This document shows, piece after piece, positions 52,600-62,657 of a DNA stretch of 64,000 nucleotides. Numbering within the stretch: the first letter of the stretch is position 1; every line of letters begins with the position of its first letter. The translations under genes and the position numbers were made by a program. Source of the DNA: Artemia franciscana (lineage: Eukaryota > Arthropoda > Branchiopoda > Anostraca > Artemiidae); the NCBI RefSeq assembly GCF_032884065.1, contig NC_088867.1, positions 45,323,453 through 45,387,452 of the forward strand. The letters are read 5' to 3'. A model generated the notes under the pieces. That model was not told the origin of the DNA and searched no databases. It saw only the letters and a list, made by a program, of their open reading frames with translations.

Positions 52600-54220
52600 C
52601 TAAAAGTCCTTTTTACTACATTTTTCAACATAACCTTGGCTACAAAAAGGTAAAATATCTTCTTTTTTTTAGCTCAAGTGGTAAAAAAAAAAGAATTACG
52701 TGAGGTCAAAGCACTTCATAGGGATGGGTCACTTGAAAACCAGCTCACGTATTTTAGTACTATTCCTATGCTATTTCCTGTATCAAGTCATGAGGGCGAC
52801 CTGAAACCACATCTAAAATGGAGCGTTTTGACATATTGTAGGCCATTTTGTAATAGAATTCGATCAAGTTAAAGCTAAATATTCAAAACAAAACACAAAA
52901 ATTTCTTGAAAGGTTCAAAAAAGTTTAAAAAAAGGTTCAAAAGGCACCAAAAAGTAAAAAACAGTTATAAAGCAACTGTACTTACGTAAAATGAAGAAAA
53001 ATCTTTTAAGTGACTTAATGCCCAGGCTTCAAGTCTGGAAACAGGCAAATTGTGTTCCATAACATAATTATGAAACAGGTCAAGTTCTTAAAATATACTG
53101 TTTTTTATTGCATACCGATAAAAAGGTAACATTGTGCATTATTCTGAAATAGCAAAATTGTATGTGCAAGACGTTCCTTTTTCAGTCCCCTTCCCCGTGC
53201 AAGACTGTCGTTTCTCAGCCCCCTCCCATATGAAAAAATTATGTGCATAAAAATATATATCCTAATGTGTATGTAAAAATTCGGAAATAAATGAGATCAT
53301 GTTATCTTCTTATTTCATCAAGAAAAAGAAACTGAATGAAATTGCAGGCCGCCAAAAACAGTTGGTTTCAGATTGAAGCTCATTTGTTTAAAATCGGCTC
53401 TCTGGGTATTAGCTAGCTAAAGATTAAAACCAAAAACGAGGATCAAGTACCTAGAATAGACCCCGTCTTTGTCAGATTTGATTTATTTGGCATTCTCTCT
53501 CTAACATTTAGATCTTCAGATTTAGTCAAATTATCTTTAATATAGGATGTATAATAGCTTTAATTATCTTCAAACGAATTGGAATTCGGCAACTTTTTTT
53601 TATTGCATATTCAGATTCCAGGGTTTCCTTACCTATTCTAGGACTTGTGTGGATTATTCGGTTTGGCAAAACTCAGGAGAATGTCTTCCATTTATCAAAC
53701 AAAGAATTTATGGTAATGCTTGTAGCTTAGGGGTCCCAAGGCAATGGTGATTCATAAAGATTAGGGGTGAGGGCTTAGAATTTTTCGAAAAAAATAAAGA
53801 TAAAAAACCATGTTTCAAAATATATGGGAGGATTTAATTCTTTTGGTTTCTTTAATGGAAAAAAAGTATTTATTCAAAATCTATGTGGGTGCAATTGACC
53901 CTCTGTCCAGTTGGTGCCCCTACTCTGGAACTGTACCCTTTATCTGCCTATTCGTGAAATGGGTACGCATATACTTGTGTTTGAGGCTTTAATTTTAATT
54001 TATCTTTTTTTGCTGATTTTGCATAATAATAAATAATTCCGTCCCGAAATAACTTGATCAACTGTTTTTGCAAAATGTTACTGATAACCGTTCCTGACTG
54101 TACAAACTTAGTTCTTTACGATGTTAAGAAACTAAGTATAATAAAAAATGAACAACAATAATCCAAAATAGACAATAAAAAATAATCAAAAACGGTCTCT
54201 CGCCTCTCTGAAATGTCTTT
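52600..54220. other. No gene seen downstream of TMEM127
   Basis: AT-rich intergenic sequence. Nothing supportable. Confidence 0.45.
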
Positions 54221-54500
54221 TTGAATTGCAGCACTTTGGTAAGTCGTATTTGAGTTGTTTTCTAGCTTAAAGAGGGGGTTGGTTCCCCTCCCCCCAACAA
54301 TGTGGAGTAAAAGCTATTATATATCCCAACCTTCTTGAATCGCGGCACTTTGGGAAGTCGTGTTTATTACGTTTTCTGGTTTCGATAGTGGGAGGCAAGG
54401 GGATCAGTCCACCCAATAATGTGGAGAAAAAGCTATTATATATCCCATCCATCTTGAATTGTTTCACTTTGGGAAGTCGTGTTTGAGCTGTTTTCTGGTG
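54221..54500. repeat. Tandem repeat of about 115-119 bp, 2.4 copies
   Basis: Units start TTGAATTGCAGCACTTTGG (54221), TTGAATCGCGGCACTTTGGG (54335) and TTGAATTGTTTCACTTTGGG (54454). Each continues with AAGTCGTGTTT, GTTTTCTGG, a CCCCAACAATGTGGAG block and AAAGCTATTATATATCCCA. Confidence 0.9.
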
Positions 54501-54774
54501 TTTATCCAATAAGCCACCCGGAGATTTCCCTATTAACGCACGTCTGTGGGCTACTAAAACTACAAATGAAACGTGCTTTATAGTAAAGAATCAAAAACTG
54601 ACTATTTCTAGCAATATATTTTAGTATTGATTACATTTTTTCAAGTAAGACTCTTTAGCAATGTATGAACAAAACAAAATATCGATTAGAACTACTATGT
54701 GCACTTTGAAATGAATTGCGTTTTATAACGATGGACAACAATTTCATTATATTTTGATATTAATTTTATTTTAC

Positions 54775-55325
54775 AGTGCTTTGCTTCTCTTAACCCTCCT
54801 TATAACGAATTTTTGCTAACAGTTTTAGACAAATTCCTTAAAATCTTAAAACTCTATATTAATTTAAAAATTTGAAAAATCTATTAATTAAAATAAAATT
54901 TTTAATTAATTTAAAAAAATTGATTTAAATTTTTCGGAAATTCGAAGCTTTTTTTTATTAATATTTTAATGGTGTTTAGCTTCTCTCTGCTGCTGTAACG
55001 TAAAATTGGCTCTAACAATGGTTGTGAAAATTGAATAGCAATTTCAAAAGTTGTTGTAGAAAAAGAACCAGATTGTATAGTATTTTGGCACAATATTTTA
55101 GCGTACTAATTTCAACTACCCTTTTCTTTAGCAAGACTTATGCGAAGCATCAACCAAACAATTACTCTTACAACGTGCATTTTTAATAAGAATGGATCGT
55201 ATTTTACAACAAAGGACAAATATGTACTATCATATTTTCTTATTAATATTTTAACGATGCTTTGTCTCTCTTAACCCTCCTTACAGAAAATTTTTGCTAA
55301 CAATTGTTGGCAAATTTCTTTGAAA
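54775..55325. repeat. Direct repeat pair of about 70 bp
   Basis: 54775-54845 and 55255-55325 share TGCTTTG, CTCTTAACCCTCCTTA, TTTTTGCTAACA and CAAATT-CTT-AAAT. A third, weaker copy may lie at 54953-55035. The family is unknown. Confidence 0.5.
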
Positions 55326-56184
55326 TTTCTATATTTTGCTGGAAATAATTGTTGTTGGAGCGTGAATCCAAAAAATGAACAATAGTAAAAGTTGATAATT
55401 TCTCTATTTAAGAAATAATTGTGGGGGACTTTGGGCTTTTATAGTTTTGCATTTCAATTTGACATTTTTTTTGAAGTTTTAAATGCAGTTTTAAGCTCTT
55501 GTTTATATCTGTTTGTCCTGCGAGAAATATTAGTAAAAAAAATGTTTTAGTTAACATTTATGTTTCCGTAAACTAATAAACATTTTAGTAACAATCGTGG
55601 AAATTACTGAGACTAAATTGGCTAAGGATGACAAAACAAGAAAACCTATGATAATGAATAAGTAAGTACGTTCTTGGGGCCGAAATATTCGGGAAATTTT
55701 TATTTTTTAGTTGAAGTTTAGTTTTGTTTCTATTTTTTCTTTACTGCTGTGTTGAAATTAAAAGCCGTTTTCTCTTGCTTAATTTTTCGTAAATATATCG
55801 AGAAAGAAGTGCATTATAAAATTATAGCGGTTTTAATCTCTGTGATATTTTTCTCGTACAAACGTGTTAACTCTTTCGGACGCCTTGCTCTTTTCTGTCA
55901 CTGTTGTAAATATTTCAACGGTGTAACGTTGTAAACGTTACTTTGAAATATTAACGTTGAAATATTTCAACGTTGTAAATGTTTCATTTCTTTGTCTTTT
56001 CGTTCATTTTTATTTTCTTGTAGTTATAAGAAATATATATGGTGATTATATGCTCTTCAAAAGCACCGTCAGAACTCTACCACAGGCTTTATTAGGGATG
56101 GCCGGGGCCCAGACTTCTCTCGCTAGAAATATGGAAAGGTAGATTTCAAAAAGTAACTTTCCATTTATCATCAAATTTATAAGT
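55326..56184. other. No gene seen
   Basis: An inverted-looking cluster of AACGTTGAAATATTTCAACG occurs at 55915-55985 (short palindromes). Otherwise nothing. Confidence 0.4.
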
Positions 56185-56330
56185 CCTGTGGTGGCGCAGT
56201 GGATTTGACCTTAGTTTGGTAATACGGGACCCAGAGATCGAATCACGCTGCAGGAATGCACTGCAGGGCCGACGCAGGGACCTTAGTAGTCAAGAAGCGT
56301 CGTTAATTCTTAAATAAATAAAAATCAAAT
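56180..56330 (+). mobile_element. tRNA-derived SINE candidate
   Basis: A box GTGGCGCAGTGGATTTG (56190-56206) and B box-like AGATCGAATCACG (56234-56246) have the correct spacing for a tRNA head. A short GC-rich body and an AAATAAATAAA tail (56310-56322) follow. It is a typical short SINE layout. Confidence 0.65.
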
Positions 56331-56850
56331 TTGTAAAGATCTTTTTCGTATTCAGTTCCCCCCCCCCCCTCTCTCCTCATCCTGCTTCGCGAAACAAACT
56401 CCTGTATATATCCCTGTCTGACAGTGTTTTATTATTATTTTAGATGTTCTGTACTCTTTTTCTTGAATTATTCGGTCAGACACATTTATTAAAACGAATT
56501 GCTTATTTTTCTGCTTCTTGCGTATTTTTGTTAAATAAATTGCTACTGTTGTCGTTATTCTGGATTAATAAGCACCTTTTTCCTATTTTAACCCGCTTAT
56601 ACTTCCGAAAGTTGTTTCCTGCTGAATTGCAGTTTATAAATTATAATTTTCTGTTTGTTTTCAGCAGATGGATAAACTAAAGCGTATTGCTTTTTCTATT
56701 TAGTCTTTTTCTTCTTTTATCAATGTTATTCTTGTGACTTAGAATATGTATTTTTGCTAAATAAAAATTCGATACCATTACAGTAATTTTTTATTTTGCT
56801 TCTTTTTTTGCATGGTTGAATGAACGTTTAGAAATTAAATAAAAAAACAA

Positions 56851-57117
56851 GTTTTTTTTAACTGAAAGTAAGGAGCGACATTAAAACTCAAAACGAACAG
56901 AAATTAATCCGTATAGTAAAGGGGTTGTTCCCTCCTCAACACCTCACTCTTTATGCTTAAGTTTTTTTATGGTTTTAAAAAGTAGAGTTGTGACAAAGAG
57001 TCGAACTTTAGCGTAAAGAGTGAGGTGTTGAGGAGGGGACAACTCCCTTACTATGTGGAATAATTTCTGTTCGTTTTAAGTTTTAATGTAGCTCCTTATT
57101 TTCAGTTTAAAAAAAAC
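56851..57117. mobile_element. 267-bp fold-back element sharing family X arms
   Basis: The left arm GTTTTTTTTAACTGAAAGTA ... CTCACTCTTTATGCTTAAG (56851-56960) is complementary to the right arm CTTTAGCGTAAAGAGTGAGG ... TTTTCAGTTTAAAAAAAAC (about 57005-57117). A loop of about 45 bases contains TTTTAAAAAGTAGAGTTGTG. The arms are the same sequence as in 9160-9335 and 43075-43200. It sits 4 bases from a Helitron coding remnant, so it probably inserted into that Helitron. Confidence 0.85.
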
Positions 57118-57120
57118 ACT

Positions 57121-57318
57121 AAAATTTCTCTTTAAATTAACTCTTTGAGCAGCTTCCTCGGCGGTTTCTTCTGCCATTGTAGGATTTATACTGAAATTTC
57201 TCTTTGAATCGCCCCCTTATATACTTATAACGACGTCATATACAAAGCCTTATATACTTATAATGACGTCATATGCGGACAAACACACAAACATACAACT
57301 TATTTTTATATATATAGA
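57121..57318 (-). mobile_element. Helitron 5' end with start of its coding frame, truncated
   Basis: On the minus strand it begins TCTATATATATAAAAATAAG (from 57318), a Helitron-like 5'-TC end. It continues through two TGACGTCATTATAAGTATAT-like blocks to an ATG at 57177 encoding MAEETAEEAAQRVN. The same start is found at 59744. The frame is cut off by the fold-back element. Confidence 0.7.
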
Positions 57319-57455
57319 CTAGCTGTTGGTGTGGTGCTTCGCGCCACACAAACACCTAGTTGGTGGGGGCGCTTCGCCCCCCCTTCCCCCCTTCTGCGTG
57401 CGTAAGTCGTTACGCGCCATTGTAGTTGTGTCCCTGTGTCCCACCTGTGAATATA
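57319..57455 (-). mobile_element. Helitron 3' end with hairpin and CTAG
   Basis: On the minus strand, GGTGGGACACAGGGACACAA starts a conserved 3' region. It then has GGGGGCGAAGCGCCCCC and a second stem GTGTGGCGCGAAGCACCACAC, then CAACAGCTAG ending at 57319. A stem about 7 bases before a terminal CTRR is the Helitron 3' signature. The next base starts another Helitron's TC end. Confidence 0.75.
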
Positions 57456-57460
57456 GAAAG

Positions 57461-57496
<36 letters not shown>

Positions 57497-57503
57497 ATAT
57501 ATA
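57456..57503. repeat. Short (TA)n run
   Basis: About 40 bases of TA next to a Helitron 5' end. Confidence 0.8.
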
Positions 57504-58549
57504 TAAAAATAAGTTGTCTGTCTGTCTGTGGATCTGTGGATCAGGTGACGTCATGTTTCGGCTGACGTCATGAAATTAGTTCCCGTCATTTTTGCTTTGA
57601 AGGTGACATCATTCAAGTTATATAAGACATATGTTCGCGTAGAAATCTATTAATGTTTAAGTTTACAATGACTGATGAAGATGCTCAAAGAGTCTATGGG
57701 CACACGTAAAAACATTAAAATTAACTACAAATATGCGTGTCCGATTGCAAAACGATGACTCTGGTCAAACATTTTCAGATCAATTGCTGGCAATGGGAAA
57801 CGGAAAGCTCCCAGTAGACTCAATTTCAGGACGTATACAACTACCTGCTGATTTCTGTAATTTAGTGACGTCCAAAAATGAATTGATTGAAAAAGTATTT
57901 CCGAATATTCTAAAAAATTATAAAAATAATAAATGGCTAAGTGAAAGATCGATTCTCGCACCCAAAAATATAGACGTCCACGAAATCAACAATATTGTTT
58001 TGACCAAGATTCAAGACCAGGCAGTCCTTTACAAGTCAGTCGACACAGTTTTGGAACCAAAATAAGCGGTTAATTATCCATCTGAATTTTTAAATTCCAT
58101 AGATCTTTCAGGGTTTCCACCACACGTGCTACAACTAAAAATAGGCGTACCAATAATACTTTTAAGAAATATAAACCCACCAAAGCTTTGCAATGGCACT
58201 CGACTTGCCGTAAAAAAAAACAATGGAAAACCTAATAGAGGCCACAATCCTGACAGGGCCTTTTGAGGGTGAGGCTGTTCTTATTCCTCGCATTCCCATG
58301 ATTCCAACGGATCTGCCTTTTCAATTTAAAAGATTGCAATTCCCAATTCGATTATCATTTGCAATCACCATTAACAAAGCTCAAGGTCAATCATTAAAAA
58401 AATGTGGTATTGATCTTAATACTGATTGTTTTTCCCATGGACAATTGTACGTTGCATGTTCGAGGGTCGGTAAACCTGACAATCTATTTATATGCAGCGA
58501 GAATTGGACAGCGAAGAATGTTGTATATTCGCAAGTTTTACGCAGTTAA
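57494..58549 (+). mobile_element. Broken Helitron with helicase remnant, copy A
   Basis: It starts TCTATATATATAAAAATAAG (57494) followed by TTGTCTGTCTGTCTG. An ATG at 57669 begins MTDEDAQRV-like coding, which after a few codons is fused to the helicase C-terminal half. The Rep and N-terminal helicase domains are missing, so there is a large internal deletion. Confidence 0.7.
57721..58549 (+). pseudogene. Helitron Pif1-like helicase, C-terminal half
   Basis: Blocks in order are FSDQLLAMGNGKLP, LPADFCNLVTSKNELIEKVF, WLSERSILAPKN and LYKSVDTVLEP (then a stop at 58063 where copy B has a sense codon). These are followed by [19 protein letters not shown] and, in another frame, PTDLPFQFKRLQFPIRLSFA and AITINKAQGQSL, then FSHGQLYVACSRVG. 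This is superfamily 1B Pif1 helicase motifs IV to VI. It unwinds DNA for rolling-circle transposition in intact elements. Frame changes at the A-run 58213-58221 and the early stop inactivate it. Confidence 0.85.
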
Positions 58550-58551
58550 TT

Positions 58552-58905
58552 TGTATTTCGGAACCAAATGAAGCGGTTAATTATCCATCTGAATTTTTAA
58601 ATTCCATAGATCCTTCAGGGTTTCCACCACACGTGCTACAACTAAAAATAGGCGTACCAATAATACTTTTAAGAAATATCAACCCACCAATGCTTTGCAA
58701 TGGCACGCGACTTGCCGTAAAAAAAAACAATGGAAAACCTAATAGAGGCCACAATCTTGACAGGGCCTTATGAGGGTGAGGCTGTTCTTATTCCTCGCAT
58801 TCCCATGATTCCAACGGATCTGCTTTTTCAATTTAAAAGATTGCAACACAGACAATGGGACAGCGAAGACTGTTGTATATTCACAAGTTTTACGTAGTTA
58901 ATTTG
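58552..58905 (+). pseudogene. Duplicated Helitron helicase fragment
   Basis: From CGGAACCAAATGAAGCGGTT (58559) it repeats 58048-58340 at very high identity ([20 protein letters not shown] and onwards). It then jumps to GACAATGGGACAGCGAAGAC, the helicase 3' end, skipping about 150 bases. It is a local tandem duplication with an internal deletion. Confidence 0.75.
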
Positions 58906-58916
58906 TATTGTATCCA

Positions 58917-59253
58917 TCTATCCATCTATCTATATAAAAACGAGTTGTGTGTATGCATGTTTGTTTGTTTGTAAAAAGAGCGTTTGTATATGACGTCATT
59001 ATTAGTACATACGGCTTTGTATATGGACAGACAATGGGAAAGCCAAGAATGTTGTATATTCGCAATTTTTACGTAGTTTGAAACACATATATAAATCTAT
59101 CTATATTCACAGGTGGGACACAGGGACACAACTACAATGGCGCGTAACTATTATGGCGCGTAACGACTTACGCGCGCGGGGGGGCTTGGGGGGGCGCGAA
59201 GCGCCCCACCAACTAGGTGTTGGGGTGGCGCGAAGCGCCACCCCAACAGCTAG
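58917..59253 (+). mobile_element. Short non-autonomous Helitron
   Basis: It starts about TCTATCCATCTATCTATATA (58917) with AAAACGAGTTGTGTGTATG and has a TGACGTCATTATTAGTACAT block. It ends in the conserved 3' region with the 23-base hairpin GGGGTGGCGC-GAA-GCGCCACCCC (59222-59244) and CTAG (59250-59253) before a T. No coding remains. The internal limits of nested copies are uncertain. Confidence 0.6.
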
Positions 59254-59264
59254 TATATATATAT

Positions 59265-59402
59265 ATATATCTATCTATATTCACAGGTGGGACATAGGGA
59301 CACAACTACAATGGCGCGTAACGACTTACGCGCGCGGGGGGGCGCGAAGCGCCCCCACCAACTAGGTGTTGGGGTGGCGCGAAGCGCCACCCCAACAGCT
59401 AG
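59265..59402 (+). mobile_element. Second Helitron 3' end
   Basis: It repeats the 59090-59253 segment: TATTCACAGGTGGGACATAG, a GC-rich part, hairpin 59371-59393, and CTAG at 59399-59402 followed by T. It is probably part of a tandem of 3' ends. Confidence 0.7.
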
Positions 59403-59419
59403 TATATATATATAAATAA

Positions 59420-60237
59420 GTTGTCTGTCCGTTACGCCAGATTATATCTTATCTATATATAAAAATGAAACTAAACTGAAAAGCAAACTGAAACTAAAAA
59501 TGTAGAAACTGGGAATTGCATAAATATTTCTATATATTTTGATAATAGAAAACCTTAATGACAATAAACCTTTGACAATAGAAAATTCGAAAACCTTATA
59601 ACAGATATTTATAATTTTGAGGTTTATTATAAATTGTTGAGTGTTAGCATGCTTGGCACGTAAAATTTTTTCTAACAGTCAATGTTAGAATGAACACTGA
59701 CAAATTGAAAAACATTGAAAAAGATAGAATGTTACCAAATCCTACAATGGCAGAAGAAACAGCCGAGGAAGCTGCTCAAAGAGTCAATGCCAAAAGGCTT
59801 GCGACTAAAGAACGCAAAACCGCGCAGTTAGATGAAGATCAACCTGGACAGCGGGAGTCAAAACGTATCAAAACTGAAAATGATAGCGATGATGATTGGG
59901 TTTGGGATTTTGACTTGGATAAGTTCATCAGTGCCTACCAGATTTTAGTTAAAAAAACAAAGGTTCGACGATGTGTATTTACGTCAAAAAAATAAAGAAG
60001 AAAAAGAAAACTGGAACTAAAAATGTAAAAACTGGGAATTGCATAAATATTTCAAAATATTTTGACAATAGATTAAAGTAATTCGAAAACCATAAAACAG
60101 ATACTTAAACCATTGAGGTTTACTATAAATTGTTGAGCTTTAGCATGCTTGGCACGTGAAGATTTTCCAACTGTCAATGTTAGAATGAACATTGACAAAT
60201 TGAAAAACATTGAAAAAGATAGAATGTTACCAAACTG
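59420..60237 (+). mobile_element. Helitron N-terminal coding region remnant
   Basis: A frame at 59690-59995 contains MAEETAEEAAQRVNAKRLAT, an acidic, Glu/Ala/Arg-rich start like that of arthropod Helitron polyproteins, then a DSDDDWVWDFDLD segment. Just downstream (60009-60237) the upstream sequence AACTGGGAATTGCATAAATA ... ATTGACAAATTGAAAAACAT is repeated. It occurs again at 60441-60610, so the 5' region is present three times. Confidence 0.6.
59690..59995 (+). pseudogene. Helitron polyprotein N-terminal fragment
   Basis: 101 codons from a true ATG. The first 18 residues precede a second ATG at 59744, where the MAEETAEEAAQRVN also found at 57177 begins. It ends in a stop well before any Rep domain. 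It is probably a decayed element and not a gene. Confidence 0.6.
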
Positions 60238-60440
60238 AAAAAACGAAAAAGGTAAAAAACTAAAAAAAAATAAAAAGAAAAAACTAAAAAAAAGAAAAAC
60301 TAAAAAATAAAAAAAATTAAAAAAAGAAAAAACCTAAAAAGAAAAAACCTAAAAAAATAAAAAAAGATAAAAAACTAAAAAGAAAACAAAACTATAAAAA
60401 AGCTAAAAAACTAAAAAAGAAAAAACTAAAAAAAAAAAAA
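60237..60440. repeat. A-rich array of CTAAAAAA-type units
   Basis: Short units of ACTAAAAAA, AAAAGAAAAA and CTAAAAAGAAAA repeated over 200 bases. It lies between two copies of the Helitron 5' segment. Confidence 0.8.
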
Positions 60441-60689
60441 TGGGAATTGCACAAATATAACAATATATTTTGACAATAGATTAAAGTAATTCGAAAACCT
60501 TAAAACAGACCCAAAATTTGAGGTTGATTATAAATTGTTGAGCTTTAGCATGCTTGGCACGTAAAGATTTTTCCAAGTGTCAATGTTAGAAAGAACATTG
60601 ACAAATTGAAGAAAACAAATCAATAAAAAGAAGAAACTAAAAAAAAGAAAAACTAAAAAAAAACTAAGAAAAGAAAAAACTAAAAAAGA

Positions 60690-61125
60690 AACTATATCTA
60701 TTTATATAAAAATAAGTTGTATTTATGCATTTTTGTTTGTTTGTGGGTTTGAATTTGACGTCATTATAAGTATATAAGGCTTTGTATATGACGTCATTAA
60801 AAGATGACACTACAGACCGGGACACAAGAACACAAATGACGACCGGGACACAGGGAATATAAATGACGACCGGGACACCTAAAGAGAAATTACAGACCGG
60901 GACACCAGGACAGAGGGAATATAAATGACGACTGGGACACTCAAAGAGAAAATACAGACTGAGATACCGGGACACAAATGACGACCGGGACACAAATGAC
61001 GACCGGGACACAGGGAATATAAATGACGAATAGGACACAGGGACACAACTACAACGGGGACGCCAGGGGCACAGGGGGATATATAAATGACGACGGGGAC
61101 ACAGGGAATGTTCGATTAGCAATCA
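60690..61125. repeat. Helitron-associated minisatellite
   Basis: After a 5'-end-like segment (TCTATTTATATAAAAATAAG, 60697) lie about ten imperfect copies of GACCGGGACACAGGGAATAT followed by AAATGAC (about 60815-61110). Some copies are shortened to GACCGGGACACAAATGAC. Similar units occur at 63585-63655 and 63785-63905. Confidence 0.85.
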
Positions 61126-62305
61126 CCATCAACAAAGCTCAAGAGCAAAAAATGATTTAGCGTTGGCAATTGCTTCGTCCGGAATAGCCGCAACGTTGCT
61201 GCCTGGTGGAAGAACTGCTCATTCCGCTTTGAAATTGCCTCTGAATTTGCATTCTACAGAAACTCCCACGTGCAATATTTCCAAATCATCTGGGATGGGT
61301 AAAGTATTGCAGCAATGTAAACTTATTATTTGGGACGAGTGCACAATGGCACACAAAAAATCGCTCGAGGCTCTGGATCAATGTTTGAAAGATTTGCGAG
61401 GGAATTCGAAACCCTTTGACAGCACATTAATATTGCTTGCGGAAGAGTTCAGGCAAACATTACCTATAATACCTAGATCAACCCCTGCAGACGAAATGAA
61501 TGCTTGCCTGAAAAATTCTAATTTATTGGCACACGTAAAAACATTAAAATTAACTACAAAAGCTCCCAGTAGACTCAATTTCAGGACGTATACAACTACC
61601 TGCTGAATTCTGTAATTTAGTGACGTCCAAAAATGAATTGATTGAAAAAGTATTTCCGAATATTCTAAACAATTATAAAAATAATAAATGGCTAAGTGAA
61701 AGAGCGATTCTTGCACCCAAAAATTTACACGTCCACGAAATCAACAATATTGTTTTGACCAAGATTCGAGACCAGGCAGTCCTTTACAAGTCAGTCGACA
61801 CAGTTTTGGAACCAAATGAGGCGGTTAATTATCCATCTGAATTTTTAAATTCCATGGATCTTTCAGGGTTTCCACCACACGTGCTACAACTAAAAATAGG
61901 CGTACCAATAATACTGTTAAGAAATATCAACCCACCAAAGCTTTGCAATGGCACGCGACTTGCCGTAAAAAAAAAACAATGGAAAACGTAATAGAGGCCA
62001 CAATCTTGACAGGGCCTTTTGATGGTGAGGCTGTTCTTATTCCTCGCATTCCCATGGTTCCAACGGATCTGCCTTTTCAATTTAAAAGATTACAATTCCC
62101 AATTCGATTAGCATTTGCAATCACCATCAACAAAGCTCAAGGTCAATCATTAGAAAAATGTGGTACAGATCTTAATACTGATTGTTTTTCCCATGGACAA
62201 TTGTACGTTGCATGTTCGAGGGTCGGTAAACCTGGCAATCTATTTATATGCAGCGACAATTGGACAGCGAAGAATGTTGTATATTCGCAAGTTTTACGCA
62301 GTTAA
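61112..62305 (+). pseudogene. Helitron Pif1-like helicase, copy B
   Basis: Longer than copy A. It starts with a patch copied from the 3' part (GCAATCACCATCAACAAAGC), then ASSGIAATLLPGGRTAHSAL (motif Ia region), KLIIWDECTMAHK (Walker B, DEC in place of DEx) and FRQTLPIIPRS (motif III). It continues through the same C-terminal blocks as copy A to FSHGQLYVACSRVG. A 74-base deletion relative to copy A (after ACTACAAA, about 61560) shifts the frame. An A-run at 61967-61976 shifts it again. The P-loop is absent. The element is inactive. Confidence 0.85.
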
Positions 62306-62585
62306 TTTGTATTGTATCTATCTATATAAAAACGAGTTGTGTGTATGCATGTTTGTTTGTTTGTAAAAAGAGCGTTTGCATATGACGTCATTATAAGTAC
62401 ATAAGGCTTTGTATATGCACAGACAATGGGAAAGCCAAGAATGTTGTATATACGCAAGTTTTACTTAGTTCAAAACACATATATAAATCTAACTATATTC
62501 ATAGGTGGTACACAGGGACACAACTACAATGGCGCGTAACGACTTACGCGCACGGGGGGGCTTGGGGTCGCGCAAAGCACCACCC

Positions 62586-62590
<5 letters not shown>
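62306..62590 (+). mobile_element. Helitron 5' segment and degenerate 3' end
   Basis: It starts about TCTATCTATATAAAAACGAG (62319), includes TGACGTCATTATAAGTACAT, and runs into the GGGACACAACTACAATGGCG 3' region. It ends with a hairpin that has lost complementarity (GGGGTCGCGCAAAGCACCACCCC). CTAG is missing and replaced by a (TA)n run. Confidence 0.6.

Positions 62591-62655
<65 letters not shown>
62591..62655. repeat. (TA)n microsatellite
   Basis: 65 bases of TA joining a Helitron 3' end to the next Helitron 5' end (TATCTATCTATCTATATAAA). Confidence 0.95.

Positions 62656-62657
<2 letters not shown>

Noticed and set aside
60664-61122. 152-codon minus-strand frame rich in VPVVIYIP and SRSSFVSR
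   Set aside because: It is the reverse reading of the GACCGGGACAC minisatellite. Repetitiveness, not coding, keeps it open.
57721-62305. Host PIF1 helicase gene
   Set aside because: The sequence blocks ([25 protein letters not shown]) are of the Helitron type. Copies are multiple and broken, and Helitron ends surround them.
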